From the NCBI GenBank assembly GCA_000721375.1, contig JOGW01000007.1, forward strand, positions 124,001 to 188,000: DNA of 64,000 nt, read 5' to 3'. This stretch comes from Streptomyces sp. NRRL B-3428 (lineage in GTDB: Bacteria; Actinomycetota; Actinomycetes; Streptomycetales; Streptomycetaceae). The notes under the pieces are model-generated. The model saw nothing but the letters and a program-made list of their open reading frames with translations. It had not been told where the DNA came from and ran no database searches. Shown here one piece after another: positions 18,298-26,552 of the stretch (the first letter of the stretch is position 1; every line of letters starts with the position of its first letter). The position numbers and the translations under genes were made by a program.

Positions 18298-18710
18298 TTC
18301 ACGCCGGGCGCCGACCGGAAACCATCGCGCGCCCCCATCGCTTTTCGGCCAAAGTCCTCATTGGCCGGAGGGGTTGAGGTGTGGGGTCATCAACCCCCGT
18401 ACCACCAGCGGAAAAAGGCCTTCCGATGCCCTGTGCACCCTATGTGGACCGGCCACCGGCGCAAGGCGCACTTCCCAGCAACGCCCTGGAGTGCAACGCT
18501 TCGTGATCGAATGCTTCACGCCAAGTTGCCTTGTCGACAATGCAGTAGCTGGTGAACTGGTCACGCCGGCACCACCGGACACAGTAGATTCGATCTTGAC
18601 CGTCCAGGCGGGGGACTCGTTGCGAGGGGAAACGTGCAGGAGCGACGACGCGGCGAAGCAGGATGCCGACACGCAAGGGGTGCCGCAACCACCGAGGGGG
18701 GCTTAGCGCC
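18298..18710 (+). promoter_or_regulatory. adpA upstream regulatory region (no gene)
   Basis: 413 bases without a convincing gene, in front of adpA. An inverted repeat GGGGTTGA (18370-18377) / TCAACCCC (18390-18397) with a 12-base spacer is visible, inside a T-poor promoter region. In Streptomyces the adpA promoter is known to be controlled by a gamma-butyrolactone receptor and by AdpA itself; I could not assign their exact sites. The long leader fits a heavily regulated gene. Confidence 0.5.
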
Positions 18711-19937
18711 ATGAGCCACGACTCCGCCGCACCGGAGACGAGCCGCAAGCTCTCCGGGCGCCGGCGCAGGGAAATCGTCGCGGTACTGCTGTTCAGCGGG
18801 GGGCCCATCTTCGAGAGTTCGATCCCCCTGTCGGTATTCGGCGTGGACCGCCAGGACGCGGGCGTGCCGCGCTACCGCCTGCTCGTGTGCGCGGGCGAGG
18901 ACGGCCCGCTGCGCACCACGGGCGGGCTCGAACTCACCGCTCCGTACGGCCTCGAGGCGATCGCCCGGGCCGGCACGGTGGTGGTTCCGGCCTGGCGCTC
19001 GATCACCGCGCCTCCGCCGCAAAGCGCCCTTGACGCGCTGCGCCGCGCCCATGAGGAAGGCGCGCGGATCGTCGGCCTGTGCACCGGCGCCTTCGTGCTC
19101 GCCGCGGCCGGACTGCTCGACGGCCGGCCCGCGACCACCCACTGGATGTACGCCCCGACGCTGGCCAAGCGCTATCCGTCGGTGCACGTCGACCCGCGCG
19201 AGCTCTTCGTCGACGACGGCGACGTCCTCACCTCCGCCGGCACCGCGGCCGGAATCGACCTCTGTCTGCACATCGTGCGCAGCGACCACGGAACCGAGGC
19301 GGCCGGGGCTCTGGCCCGCCGTCTGGTCGTGCCGCCGCGCCGCTCCGGCGGTCAGGAGCGCTACCTCGACAGGTCTTTACCGGAGGAGATCGGCGCGGAC
19401 CCGCTCGCCGAGGTCGTCTCCTGGGCACTGGAGCACCTCCACGAGCAGTTCGACGTCGAAACGCTGGCGGCCCGCGCGTATATGTCGCGCCGTACCTTCG
19501 ACCGCCGTTTCCGTTCGCTCACCGGCTCGGCTCCGCTGCAATGGCTGATCACGCAGCGGGTCCTGCAGGCGCAGCGGCTGCTCGAGACCTCCGACTACTC
19601 GGTCGACGAGGTCGCGGGCCGCTGCGGCTTCCGCTCGCCGGTCGCGCTGCGCGGGCACTTCCGGCGTCAGCTGGGGTCCTCGCCCGCCGCGTACCGGGCG
19701 GCCTACCGGGCACGGCGGCCGCAGAGCGAGCGGCCGGCCGAGGTGCTGGAGGGGCCGATCCCGGCCCAGTCGCGCCGCGCCGCGGCGGCCACCGCGCACG
19801 GGGTGCCGTCCGCCTCGGCGGCGGCCGACCACGGCTCCGAGCCCGGTAAACCGGGCTCGGACGCCTATGCGCCCGGCGCATCCGGCACATCGGGACGTCC
19901 GACGCTGCCCGGGCAGCGGGAGCGCCCCGTAGGGTGA
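18711..19937 (+). CDS. adpA: AdpA, AraC-family master regulator of development
   Basis: A 408-residue DNA-binding protein controlling morphological differentiation and secondary metabolism. The N-terminal half is a ThiJ/PfpI/DJ-1-like dimerisation domain, with [19 protein letters not shown] holding the conserved Cys. The C-terminal half is a double helix-turn-helix AraC domain: [19 protein letters not shown] and [24 protein letters not shown] leucine codon at 19377-19379 lies between the two domains, exactly where adpA is dependent on the bldA tRNA in other Streptomyces. ATG at 18711 follows a GAGGGGGG ribosome site. The C-terminal 70 residues are low complexity. The stop overlaps orn. Confidence 0.96.
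   Translation: MSHDSAAPETSRKLSGRRRREIVAVLLFSGGPIFESSIPLSVFGVDRQDAGVPRYRLLVCAGEDGPLRTTGGLELTAPYGLEAIARAGTVVVPAWRSITAPPPQSALDALRRAHEEGARIVGLCTGAFVLAAAGLLDGRPATTHWMYAPTLAKRYPSVHVDPRELFVDDGDVLTSAGTAAGIDLCLHIVRSDHGTEAAGALARRLVVPPRRSGGQERYLDRSLPEEIGADPLAEVVSWALEHLHEQFDVETLAARAYMSRRTFDRRFRSLTGSAPLQWLITQRVLQAQRLLETSDYSVDEVAGRCGFRSPVALRGHFRRQLGSSPAAYRAAYRARRPQSERPAEVLEGPIPAQSRRAAAATAHGVPSASAAADHGSEPGKPGSDAYAPGASGTSGRPTLPGQRERPVG
19377..19379 (+). promoter_or_regulatory. TTA codon in adpA (bldA tRNA-dependent control point)
   Basis: Reading frame places TTA in the linker between the DJ-1-like and AraC domains (context R-S-L-P-E-E). Efficient translation then needs the bldA leucyl-tRNA, the established post-transcriptional control of adpA. 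Confidence 0.95.
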
Positions 19938-19942
19938 TGGGC

Positions 19943-20551
19943 ATGAACGATCGCATGGTGTGGATCGACTGCGAGATGACCGGGCTCTCGTTGACGGACG
20001 ACGCACTCATCGAGGTGGCCGCACTGGTCACCGACTCGGAACTGAACGTGCTCGGCGAAGGTGTGGACATCGTGATCCGCCCGCCGGACGCCGCGCTGGA
20101 GACGATGCCCGAGGTGGTGCGCAACATGCACACCGCCTCGGGCCTCCTCGACGAGCTCGCGGGCGGTACGACGCTGGCGGACGCCGAGGAGCAGGTGCTC
20201 GCGTATGTACGTGAGCACGTCAAGGACGCCGGCAAGGCCCCGCTGTGCGGGAACTCGGTGGGCACGGACCGCGGCTTCCTGCTGCGCGATATGCCGACGC
20301 TCGAGGACTACATGCACTACCGCATCGTCGACGTCTCCTCGATCAAGGAGCTGTCGCGGCGCTGGTACCCGCGGGCGTACTTCAACAGCCCGGAGAAGAA
20401 CGGCAACCACCGGGCACTCGCCGACATCCGCGAATCCATCGCGGAGCTCCGCTACTACCGCGAGGCGATCTTCGTCCCGCAGCCCGGACCGGACTCGGAG
20501 ACGGCCCGCACGATCGCGGCGAAGTACGTCCTGCCTGCGGACGAGTCCTGA
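19943..20551 (+). CDS. orn: Oligoribonuclease
   Basis: A 202-residue 3'-5' exoribonuclease of the DEDDh family that degrades 2-5 nucleotide RNAs, including pGpG from c-di-GMP turnover. Motif I is [12 protein letters not shown] (Asp, Glu), motif [18 protein letters not shown], motif [21 protein letters not shown] (His, Asp). ATG at 19943 gives the family N-terminus [14 protein letters not shown] 19934 and ATG 19937 are also in frame. The gene is fused end-to-start with adpA, the known Streptomyces arrangement. It may work downstream of the CdgA enzyme at 58936. Confidence 0.96.
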   Translation: MNDRMVWIDCEMTGLSLTDDALIEVAALVTDSELNVLGEGVDIVIRPPDAALETMPEVVRNMHTASGLLDELAGGTTLADAEEQVLAYVREHVKDAGKAPLCGNSVGTDRGFLLRDMPTLEDYMHYRIVDVSSIKELSRRWYPRAYFNSPEKNGNHRALADIRESIAELRYYREAIFVPQPGPDSETARTIAAKYVLPADES

Positions 20552-20655
20552 CGGGGCCCCAGCGCCCCGTCTGACCCCCGGGAAAAAGGTGGGCGCGAGC
20601 ACCCTCTCGAACCCTGTACACTTTTTCTCGGCCGGTCGGAAAAACGACCGGACAT

Positions 20656-20729
20656 GGTGGGTGTAGCTCAGTTGGTAGAGCACCTGGTTGTGGTCCAGGT
20701 GGCCGCGGGTTCAAGTCCCGTCACTCACC
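20656..20729 (+). tRNA. tRNA-His (GTG)
   Basis: A full cloverleaf: acceptor GTGGGTG-type 5' strand with the extra G-1 at 20656 opposite C73, D-arm GCTCAGTTGGTAGAGC, anticodon loop TTGTGGT with GTG, T-arm GCGGGTTCAAGTCCCGT. The encoded G-1 and C73 are the histidine identity elements. CCA is not encoded. A strong terminator follows at 20735. Confidence 0.97.
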
Positions 20730-20734
20730 CTGAT

Positions 20735-20776
20735 CGCCTGAGGCCCGATCCGCGCAAGCGGATCGGGCCTCAGGCG
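20735..20776. terminator. Terminator after tRNA-His
   Basis: A perfect 19-base-pair stem (arms 20735-20753 and 20758-20776) with a GCAA tetraloop, followed by a short T stretch. It begins six bases after the tRNA. Confidence 0.93.
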
Positions 20777-20835
20777 TTTCCGGGGCCCTATCATCTGGGC
20801 ATGATCAACAACTGCCGCCCGGCCTGTGTCCGCCG

Positions 20836-21357
20836 ATGCCGCGCGATCTGACGCTGCTGCGCGCGGCCACGGAGACCGAGGCCGGGGATTTCGACAGTCT
20901 GCTGCGGGCGCGCAGGCGGCTGCAGGGTCTCGTACGTACGTATCCGCATGATCTGGAGGTACGGGCCCGCCTCGCCGCCGTCTACCGCAGGCTCGGCGAG
21001 CCCGCCGAGGCCGGGCGCTGGGACTATCTGTCCGAGGAGCGGGTCCCCGGGGAGACGGCCGCCTTCGAGCGGGCCCGGCCGGATGCGTACGAGAGGTATC
21101 GTGCGCTCGCGTGGCCCGGGCGGGAGAGCGAGGCTCCCACGCGGACCGCCGAGGGGCGTCTTGCCGAGTTGTGCCGACAGGCCGACCGGGATCCGCGGCG
21201 GCTGCCGCGCGATGCGGAGGACGACGCGCACTCCGGCGGGACCTGGCGCGACCGACTCTCCGCCGTGGGCTGCGCGACCGCGGTCGTACTCATGGCCCTC
21301 GTGTTCGGCGTCGGGGTCCTCGTCACGGTGCGGCACCTCATCGGCCTCTTCGGCTGA
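20836..21357 (+). CDS. DUF6584-type protein with tetratricopeptide-like helix pair and one membrane span
   Basis: A 173-residue protein. Residues 10-70 form a helical repeat, RARRRLQGLVRTYPHDLEVR and LAAVYRRLGEPAEAGRWDYL, which resembles a TPR unit and is the hallmark of DUF6584. A C-terminal hydrophobic span VGCATAVVLMALVFGVGVLV (about 145-168) would anchor it in the membrane with most of the protein inside. No catalytic residues are apparent. Start ATG 20836. It is the only gene between tRNA-His and the convergent sigma factor. Confidence 0.75.
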   Translation: MPRDLTLLRAATETEAGDFDSLLRARRRLQGLVRTYPHDLEVRARLAAVYRRLGEPAEAGRWDYLSEERVPGETAAFERARPDAYERYRALAWPGRESEAPTRTAEGRLAELCRQADRDPRRLPRDAEDDAHSGGTWRDRLSAVGCATAVVLMALVFGVGVLVTVRHLIGLFG

Positions 21358-21366
21358 CGTACCCGC

Positions 21367-22278
21367 TCACGCCCCCACGTCGTAGGCCTTCCCTGCCTCC
21401 ACCGCCCCCAGCTTGTCCGGGTTGGCCACGTTGTGGATCGTCGTGATGCGGCCCGACGCGTCGAAGTCGAATGTGAGCGTCGCGATCACGCGGTCCGGGG
21501 ACGTGAAGAGCATGCCGGGGGCGCCGTTGATCTCGACCAGGCGCGTGGTCATGTCGGCGGGGGCCACTCCCTGGTACGTGACCGTGCCGATCGCCGCGAA
21601 CCACGAGGCCACCGTGGCCGCGCCCACCACCGGCTTCAGCGCCTGGCGGACCTTGCCGCCGCCGTCGGTCCACAGGGTGACGTCCGGGGAGAGCAGTTCC
21701 ATGAGGGTGTTGAGGTCGCCGCCGGTGGCCGCCGCCATGAAGCGTTCCGTGGCGGCGCGCCGACGGGACGGGTCGGCCTCGAAGCGGGGGCGGCGGGCGG
21801 CGACGTGTTCACGGGCGCGGTGGGCGGCCTGGCGTACGGAGGGCTCGGAACGCTCCAGGGCCTCGGCGATCTCGCCGTAACCGAAGGCGAAGACCTCCTT
21901 GAGCACGAAGACCGCGCGCTCCAGGGGTGAGAGCGTCTCCAGGACGACCAGCATCGCCATCGAGACGGACTCGGCGTCCGCAACCGCTTCGGACGCGTCG
22001 CCCTGCGTGAGGATCGGCTCGGGCAGCCAGGGCCCGACGTACGTCTCGCGCTTGTGGCGGGCCGACCGCAGACGTTCGAGGGCCACGTTGGAGACGATCC
22101 GGGTCAGATACGCCTTGGGGTCCACGACCTGTGAACGGTCCGCGGCCGACCACTTCAGCCACGCGTCCTGTACGGCGTCCTCGGCGTCGGCGGCGCTGCC
22201 CAGCAGCCGGTAGGCGATGGAGAAGAGGAGGCGACGGTGCTCCTGGAAGATGTCTGTCGGCGCCTGCTGAGCGGTCAT
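21367..22278 (-). CDS. ECF41-type RNA polymerase sigma factor with C-terminal SnoaL-like domain
   Basis: A 303-residue extracytoplasmic-function sigma factor. Region sigma-2: FSIAYRLLGSAADAEDAVQD (residues 14-35). Region sigma-4: VFVLKEVFAFGYGEIAEALE. The ECF41 hallmarks are all present: the linker motif WLPEP, and in the extra C-terminal domain DGGGK and NPDKL. In this group the extension replaces an anti-sigma factor and modulates activity. Start at ATG 22278 (MTAQQ) gives the family length. It is downstream of, and probably co-transcribed with, the FAD oxidoreductase at 22328, the expected COE-type partner and main target of ECF41 factors. Confidence 0.93.
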   Translation of the reverse strand: MTAQQAPTDIFQEHRRLLFSIAYRLLGSAADAEDAVQDAWLKWSAADRSQVVDPKAYLTRIVSNVALERLRSARHKRETYVGPWLPEPILTQGDASEAVADAESVSMAMLVVLETLSPLERAVFVLKEVFAFGYGEIAEALERSEPSVRQAAHRAREHVAARRPRFEADPSRRRAATERFMAAATGGDLNTLMELLSPDVTLWTDGGGKVRQALKPVVGAATVASWFAAIGTVTYQGVAPADMTTRLVEINGAPGMLFTSPDRVIATLTFDFDASGRITTIHNVANPDKLGAVEAGKAYDVGA

Positions 22279-22327
22279 GCCCTCTGTTCTCCCGTACGTG
22301 CGGTGATCAATTCCGGTTCCACCATGG

Positions 22328-23515
22328 TCACTTGGCGCGGGTGAAACGACCACCCCGGGGCCAGATCGCACCCGACGCGGGCAGCTTCTTCATCCGGCCG
22401 TACGTCGGCCACGGCGCGGCGGTCACGGTCTCCTTGTAGCTCACGGCGAACCGCCCGGTCAGCGAGATCCGCCGGGGGCTGCCGTCGGGGCGGGTGAACT
22501 GCACGACCGCGTCGCCACGGCCCAGGCTGATGGGCGTGTGGTAGTAGCCGAAGCGGAAGGGCTTGGGCGCCCGGCCCCGCAGCAGCCGGTCGATGGTGAG
22601 CGCCGCGTGCACCCCGGTGGGCATGCCGCCCTGGCAGGTGCCGTGCATCACGCCGTAGCCCTGGGTGATGGCGGCCGCGTCGCCGACCGCGTAGATCTCC
22701 GGGTGCGAGGTCGAGCGCAGGGTGGCGTCGGTGACGATACGGCCGCGCTCGTCCACCGCGAGGCCCGCGGCGGCGGCCAGGGGTGCGGCGCGGGTACCGG
22801 CCACGAAGAGCACGGCGTCGGCGGCGAGCGAATCGCCGTCGGCCAGTTCGACGGCGCCGGGCAGCACCTTGGCCAGTTCTGCGCTGCTGCGGACCTCGAT
22901 GCCGAGACGGTCGAGCGCGGCCCGCAGGTAGGTGCACGCCTTGCGGTTGAGGTCCGCGCCCGGCTGCGTACGGCCCAGAAGGATCACCCTCAAGTGCGGG
23001 TGGCGCTCGGCGAGTTCGGCGGCCGACTCGATACCGGTGAGGCCGCTGCCGGCCACGATCACCGTGCCGCCCTCGCCGATCCGTTCCAGGCGCTCGGCGA
23101 GCAGTTCCGCGTCCTCGGGGCTGTTCAGGGTGTACGCGTGGTCTTCGGCACCCGGGACGGTGACGGTGTCGGCCACTCCCCCGAGGGCGTACACGAGGGT
23201 GTCGTAAGGGAGTTCGCGGTCGTCGTCGATACGTACCGTCCTCGTCTGCGCGTCGATCGCGGTGACATAGCCGCGGACGAACCGGGCGCCGGTGCCGTCG
23301 AGCAGCCCGGGGAGGTCGAACTCAGCGGTCTCCTGGCCGGTGGCCGTCAGGTGCAGCCGCATCCGCTCGGTGAAGCGCTCGTGGGCGTTCACCACGGTGA
23401 CCTCCACCGAGCCACGCTTTTGTCCGCGGACCGCGAGCTGGACCGCGGCGGACAGTCCCGCGTAACCGGCGCCCAGGACGACGACCCGGTGAGTGCCCTG
23501 CTGCTGTGCGTTCAT
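22328..23515 (-). CDS. FAD-dependent NAD(P)H oxidoreductase, NDH-2-like partner of ECF41
   Basis: A 395-residue pyridine-nucleotide disulfide-type flavoprotein. FAD site VVVLGAGYAGLSAAV (residues 9-24), NAD(P) site VIVAGSGLTGIESAAELA (around 160), and the second FAD motif HPEIYAVGDAA. No redox-active CxxxxC is seen, so it resembles type II NADH dehydrogenases rather than disulfide reductases. ATG at 23515 is used. It stands directly upstream of the ECF41 gene with 49 bases between them; ECF41 factors typically control such an oxidoreductase, carboxymuconolactone decarboxylase or epimerase gene. Confidence 0.88.
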   Translation of the reverse strand: MNAQQQGTHRVVVLGAGYAGLSAAVQLAVRGQKRGSVEVTVVNAHERFTERMRLHLTATGQETAEFDLPGLLDGTGARFVRGYVTAIDAQTRTVRIDDDRELPYDTLVYALGGVADTVTVPGAEDHAYTLNSPEDAELLAERLERIGEGGTVIVAGSGLTGIESAAELAERHPHLRVILLGRTQPGADLNRKACTYLRAALDRLGIEVRSSAELAKVLPGAVELADGDSLAADAVLFVAGTRAAPLAAAAGLAVDERGRIVTDATLRSTSHPEIYAVGDAAAITQGYGVMHGTCQGGMPTGVHAALTIDRLLRGRAPKPFRFGYYHTPISLGRGDAVVQFTRPDGSPRRISLTGRFAVSYKETVTAAPWPTYGRMKKLPASGAIWPRGGRFTRAK

Positions 23516-23655
23516 GGCCTGTCTCCTTCTGGCTTCGCCTTGCTGACGACCACCAGATGGGAGCGGGCTCCTGGAACGTGACATGGAGGCGATGTGACGC
23601 GCGCCACAGGGCGAGGGGCGCCGAAATGCAGGTGCCCGCGCGGGCGGGGCGCGGA

Positions 23656-23739
23656 TAGCCTGGACAGCGTTCAGGTGCGCAGGCTGCGGCTACTTCTCCT
23701 GCAAAGAGAGCAACGCGGGTTCGAATCCCGTCGCCGACT
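23656..23739 (+). pseudogene. tRNA-Cys-like fragment (anticodon arm, T-arm and 3' acceptor strand)
   Basis: Anticodon arm 23694-23710 (TTCTC, seven-base loop CTGCAAA with anticodon GCA, GAGAG), four-base variable loop, perfect T-arm 23715-23731 (GCGGGTTCGAATCCCGT), then 3' acceptor strand CGCCGAC and a T at the discriminator position, as in tRNA-Cys. The required 5' acceptor strand GTCGGCG is absent; instead a TAGCC/GGCTA hairpin (23656-23692) fills the D-arm position. It may be a decayed tRNA, an attachment-site remnant, or an unusual functional RNA. Confidence 0.6.
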
Positions 23740-23775
23740 TCGATCTCTGAACATCTCCCGTACGGGCACCTCGTC

Positions 23776-24882
23776 TCAGGACGAGGCCCGCACCACCAGC
23801 TCCGTCGGCAGGACCACCTGCTCGCGCGCCATACGCAGCGAGGACGGGGAGTGCTGGGCGTCCGCCGCCGCGATCTCCGCGAGGAGCAGCCGGGTCATCT
23901 CGCGGCCCATCTCCTCGATGGGCTGGCGCACGCTGGTCAGCGGCGGGTCCATGTGGCGGGCGATCGCCGAGTCGTCGAAGCCGACCAGGGCGACGTCCTC
24001 GGGGATGCGGCGGCCCTGCTCGCGCAGGATCTGGCGGGCGCCCGAGGCCATCACGTCGGAGGCGGCGAAGACCGCGTCCAGGTCGGGGCGGCGGGCCAGC
24101 AGTTCACTCATGGCGCGGCGGCCGCCCTCCTCGGTGAAGTCGGCGGGCTCGATGAGCGTCTCGTCCACTCCCACACGTACGCCCACGTCCGCAGCCGCGT
24201 CCTCGTCCGCCGAGGACAGCGCGGCGCGATAGCCGTCGAGGCGGCGCTGGGCACCGTACACATCGAGCCGGCCGGTGATCGTGGCGATCCGGGTGCGGCC
24301 GCGCGAGAGCAGATGCTCCACCGCTGCCTTCGCGCCCGCGAAGTTGTCCGAGTCGACGGAGGCCAGAGGCTCGGAGGCCGAGCGGCGGCCGCTGACCACG
24401 GCCGGGATGTGGAGCTGTTCGATGAGGTCGGGCAGCGGGTCGTCCGCGTGCACGGAGACCAGCAGGACGCCGTCGACGCGCTGGGCCGCCAAGTACTGCG
24501 CCAGGCGTTGCCGTTCGCGGTCTTTGCTGGCGAACGTGAGCAACAGCTGGACCTCGGTGTCGGCAAGTGCCACGCCCACGCCGTGGATGATGTCCGAGAA
24601 GTAGGGCTCGGCGAAGAAGCGGCCCTCGGGTTCGGGGACCACCAGGGCGATGGCGTCCGTACGGTTCGCCGCCAGGGCGCGTGCCGCGGTGTTCGGTACG
24701 TAGCCGAGCTCCGCCACCGCCGCCTCGACGGCCGCGCGGGTGCGTTCGCTGACCCGGGGGGAACCGTTGATGACGCGGGAAACCGTGCCGCGGCCGACGC
24801 CGGCGCGGGCCGCGACCTCTTCGAGCGTGGGCCTGCCCCCGCTCCTGGCCCGTCCCCCGACCCGAGGTTGACGGATCGTCAT
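23776..24882 (-). CDS. cebR: CebR, LacI-family repressor of cellobiose/cellotriose uptake
   Basis: A 368-residue LacI/GalR regulator. The N-terminal helix-turn-helix is GGRPTLEEVAARAGVGRGTV / SRVINGSPRVSERTRAAVEA (residues 14-55), followed by a periplasmic-binding-like ligand domain (LVVPEPEGRFFAEPYF, VVSGRRSASEPLASVDSDNF, VALVGFDDSAIARHM). It binds the TGGGAGCGCTCCCA boxes at 25092 and 28565 and is released by cello-oligosaccharides. It is divergent from cebEFG. ATG at 24882 is chosen; an upstream start at 24908 is a tandem copy of the same ribosome site and start but leads to a 9-codon frame only. Confidence 0.93.
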   Translation of the reverse strand: MTIRQPRVGGRARSGGRPTLEEVAARAGVGRGTVSRVINGSPRVSERTRAAVEAAVAELGYVPNTAARALAANRTDAIALVVPEPEGRFFAEPYFSDIIHGVGVALADTEVQLLLTFASKDRERQRLAQYLAAQRVDGVLLVSVHADDPLPDLIEQLHIPAVVSGRRSASEPLASVDSDNFAGAKAAVEHLLSRGRTRIATITGRLDVYGAQRRLDGYRAALSSADEDAAADVGVRVGVDETLIEPADFTEEGGRRAMSELLARRPDLDAVFAASDVMASGARQILREQGRRIPEDVALVGFDDSAIARHMDPPLTSVRQPIEEMGREMTRLLLAEIAAADAQHSPSSLRMAREQVVLPTELVVRASS

Positions 24883-24920
24883 GCCTGCCTCCCCAGACGG
24901 ATCGTCATGCTGCCTCCCCA
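24871..24920 (-). repeat. Tandem duplication of the cebR ribosome site and start codon
   Basis: ACGGATCGTCATG(C)CTGCCTCCCCA occurs at 24871-24895 and again at 24897-24920. On the coding strand each copy is a GGGGAGG ribosome site, ATG and the codons for M-T-I-R. The first copy (ATG 24908) encodes nine codons and stops in TGA overlapping the ATG of cebR at 24882. Confidence 0.8.
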
Positions 24921-25220
24921 TCGGCGTATGAGCCGCCGTTCGTCCCGTGCGCCACAGAAGGATCATCCGCGCGTACGTCCGAAACTTCGACCACCCCGGC
25001 GAAAACTAACAGCCGGATAACCGAATCGACTCCGCGCGTCCGGTCCCTTGACACTCCTTGCCCGAGCCGCGACTCTTCAACTCATCACACATGGGAGCGC
25101 TCCCACCGTACCTGGCCCATACATAACCCGCACGTTCCCGCCCGAGCCGCACCTTGAAATACCCCCACAGCGCGAGAGGGTTGGCCGGGAGTCGGCACGT
25201 CAGGGCACAAGGAGGACGCA
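24883..25220. other. cebR-cebE divergent promoter region (no gene)
   Basis: 338 bases between the divergent cebR and cebE starts. It holds the duplicated cebR leader (24871-24920) and the CebR box at 25092-25105. The remainder has no coding signal or other obvious structure. Confidence 0.7.
25092..25105. promoter_or_regulatory. CebR box upstream of cebE
   Basis: TGGGAGCGCTCCCA is a perfect 14-base palindrome identical to the known CebR operator. It lies 116 bases before cebE in the divergent region and should repress cebEFG in the absence of cello-oligosaccharides. Confidence 0.95.
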
Positions 25221-26552
25221 ATGCGCATGAGGCACCGAACGTCCCGTCAGGCGGTGGTCCTGGCGGCCGTCGCAGCGTTGGGCGCGGGCCTGCTGGCCGG
25301 CTGTGCCGACGACTCGGAGGAACCCGGGGGGACCGGCGGCGCAGGCACGAAGGACGCCAAGGGCAAGACCACCATCACCGTGGGAGTGTTCGGCGCCTTC
25401 GGCCTCAAGGAGGCCGGCCTCTATGACCAGTACATGAAGGAAAACCCCGATGTCGTCATCAAGCAGACATCGGTGGAGCGCAACGAGAACTACTACCCCG
25501 CGCTCCTGACCCACCTCGCCTCGGGCAGCGGTCTCGCCGACATCCAGGCCGTCGAGGTCAACAACATCGCGGAGATCACCGCGACGCAGTCCGACAAGCT
25601 CGTGGACCTCGGCAAGGTGCAGGGCGTCGACAAGAACGCCTTCCTGGACTGGAAGTGGGCGCAGGGGACCGCCAAGGACGGCAAGACGGTCGGCCTCGGC
25701 ACGGACGTCGGTCCGCAGGGGATCTGTTACCGCAAGGACCTGTTCGAGAAGGCCGGGCTGCCCACGGACCGCGAGAAGGTCGGCGCCCTGTGGGCGGGCG
25801 ACTGGAACAAGTACCTCGAGGTCGGCAAGCAGTTCAAGGCCAAGGTGAAGGACGCCGCCTTCGTCGACGGTGCGCAGAACGTGATGGCCGCAGTGCACGG
25901 CAGCAGCGACAAGCGTTTCTACGACGCGAGCGGCGAGATCATCTACAAGACCAACCCTGTCATCAAGGAGGGCTGGGACCTCGCCGCGAAGTTCGCGCAG
26001 GAGGGTCTGTCGGCGAAACTGCAGAGCTTCACGGCCCCATGGGACCAGGGCTTCGCCAACGGTGACTTCGCGACGATCTCCTGCCCGGCGTGGATGCTCG
26101 GCTACATCAAGGACAAGGGCGGCGACAAGGCCGAGGGCAAGTGGGATGTGGCCCCGGCGCCCAAGCCCAGCAACTGGGGCGGCTCCTTCCTCACCGTGCC
26201 CGAAGCGGGCAAGAACAAGGAGGAGGCGGCCAAGCTCGCCGCGTGGCTGACGGCTCCCGAGCAGCAGGCGACCCTGTTCACCAAGCGGGCCAGCTTCCCG
26301 AGCGCCAAGGCCGCGTACGAACTGCCCGCGGTGAAGGGCGCCAAGGCCGAGTACTTCGGTGACGCGCCCATCGGTGAGATCTTCGCCAAGGCCGCCGAGG
26401 GCACCCCGGTCCAGATCCTCGGTCCGAAGGACCTGATCATCGCGCAGAACCTGGCCGATGTGGGCATGCTCCAGGTCGACCAGAAGGGCACTGCCCCCGA
26501 CAAGGCCTGGGACAAGGCAGTGAAGTCGATCGACAACGCGCTGGATCAGTAG
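25221..26552 (+). CDS. cebE: CebE, cellobiose/cellotriose-binding lipoprotein of ABC importer
   Basis: A 443-residue extracellular sugar-binding protein (family 1 solute-binding). The signal peptide ends in the lipobox LLAGC (Cys at about residue 30), followed by a Gly/Asp linker. The body has the usual NNIAEITATQSDKLVDL and GTDVGPQGICYRKDLFEKAG segments. It delivers cellobiose and cellotriose to CebF-CebG; the ATPase (MsiK in other streptomycetes) is not in the window. ATG at 25221 follows a clear GGAGGA site. CebF starts directly after its stop. Confidence 0.93.
   Translation: MRMRHRTSRQAVVLAAVAALGAGLLAGCADDSEEPGGTGGAGTKDAKGKTTITVGVFGAFGLKEAGLYDQYMKENPDVVIKQTSVERNENYYPALLTHLASGSGLADIQAVEVNNIAEITATQSDKLVDLGKVQGVDKNAFLDWKWAQGTAKDGKTVGLGTDVGPQGICYRKDLFEKAGLPTDREKVGALWAGDWNKYLEVGKQFKAKVKDAAFVDGAQNVMAAVHGSSDKRFYDASGEIIYKTNPVIKEGWDLAAKFAQEGLSAKLQSFTAPWDQGFANGDFATISCPAWMLGYIKDKGGDKAEGKWDVAPAPKPSNWGGSFLTVPEAGKNKEEAAKLAAWLTAPEQQATLFTKRASFPSAKAAYELPAVKGAKAEYFGDAPIGEIFAKAAEGTPVQILGPKDLIIAQNLADVGMLQVDQKGTAPDKAWDKAVKSIDNALDQ

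Noticed and set aside
23516..23600. ECF41-type promoter (TGTCAC ... CGTC) before the oxidoreductase
   Set aside because: TGTCAC is present on the minus strand but the nearest CGTC is about 28 bases away, which does not fit the expected spacing.
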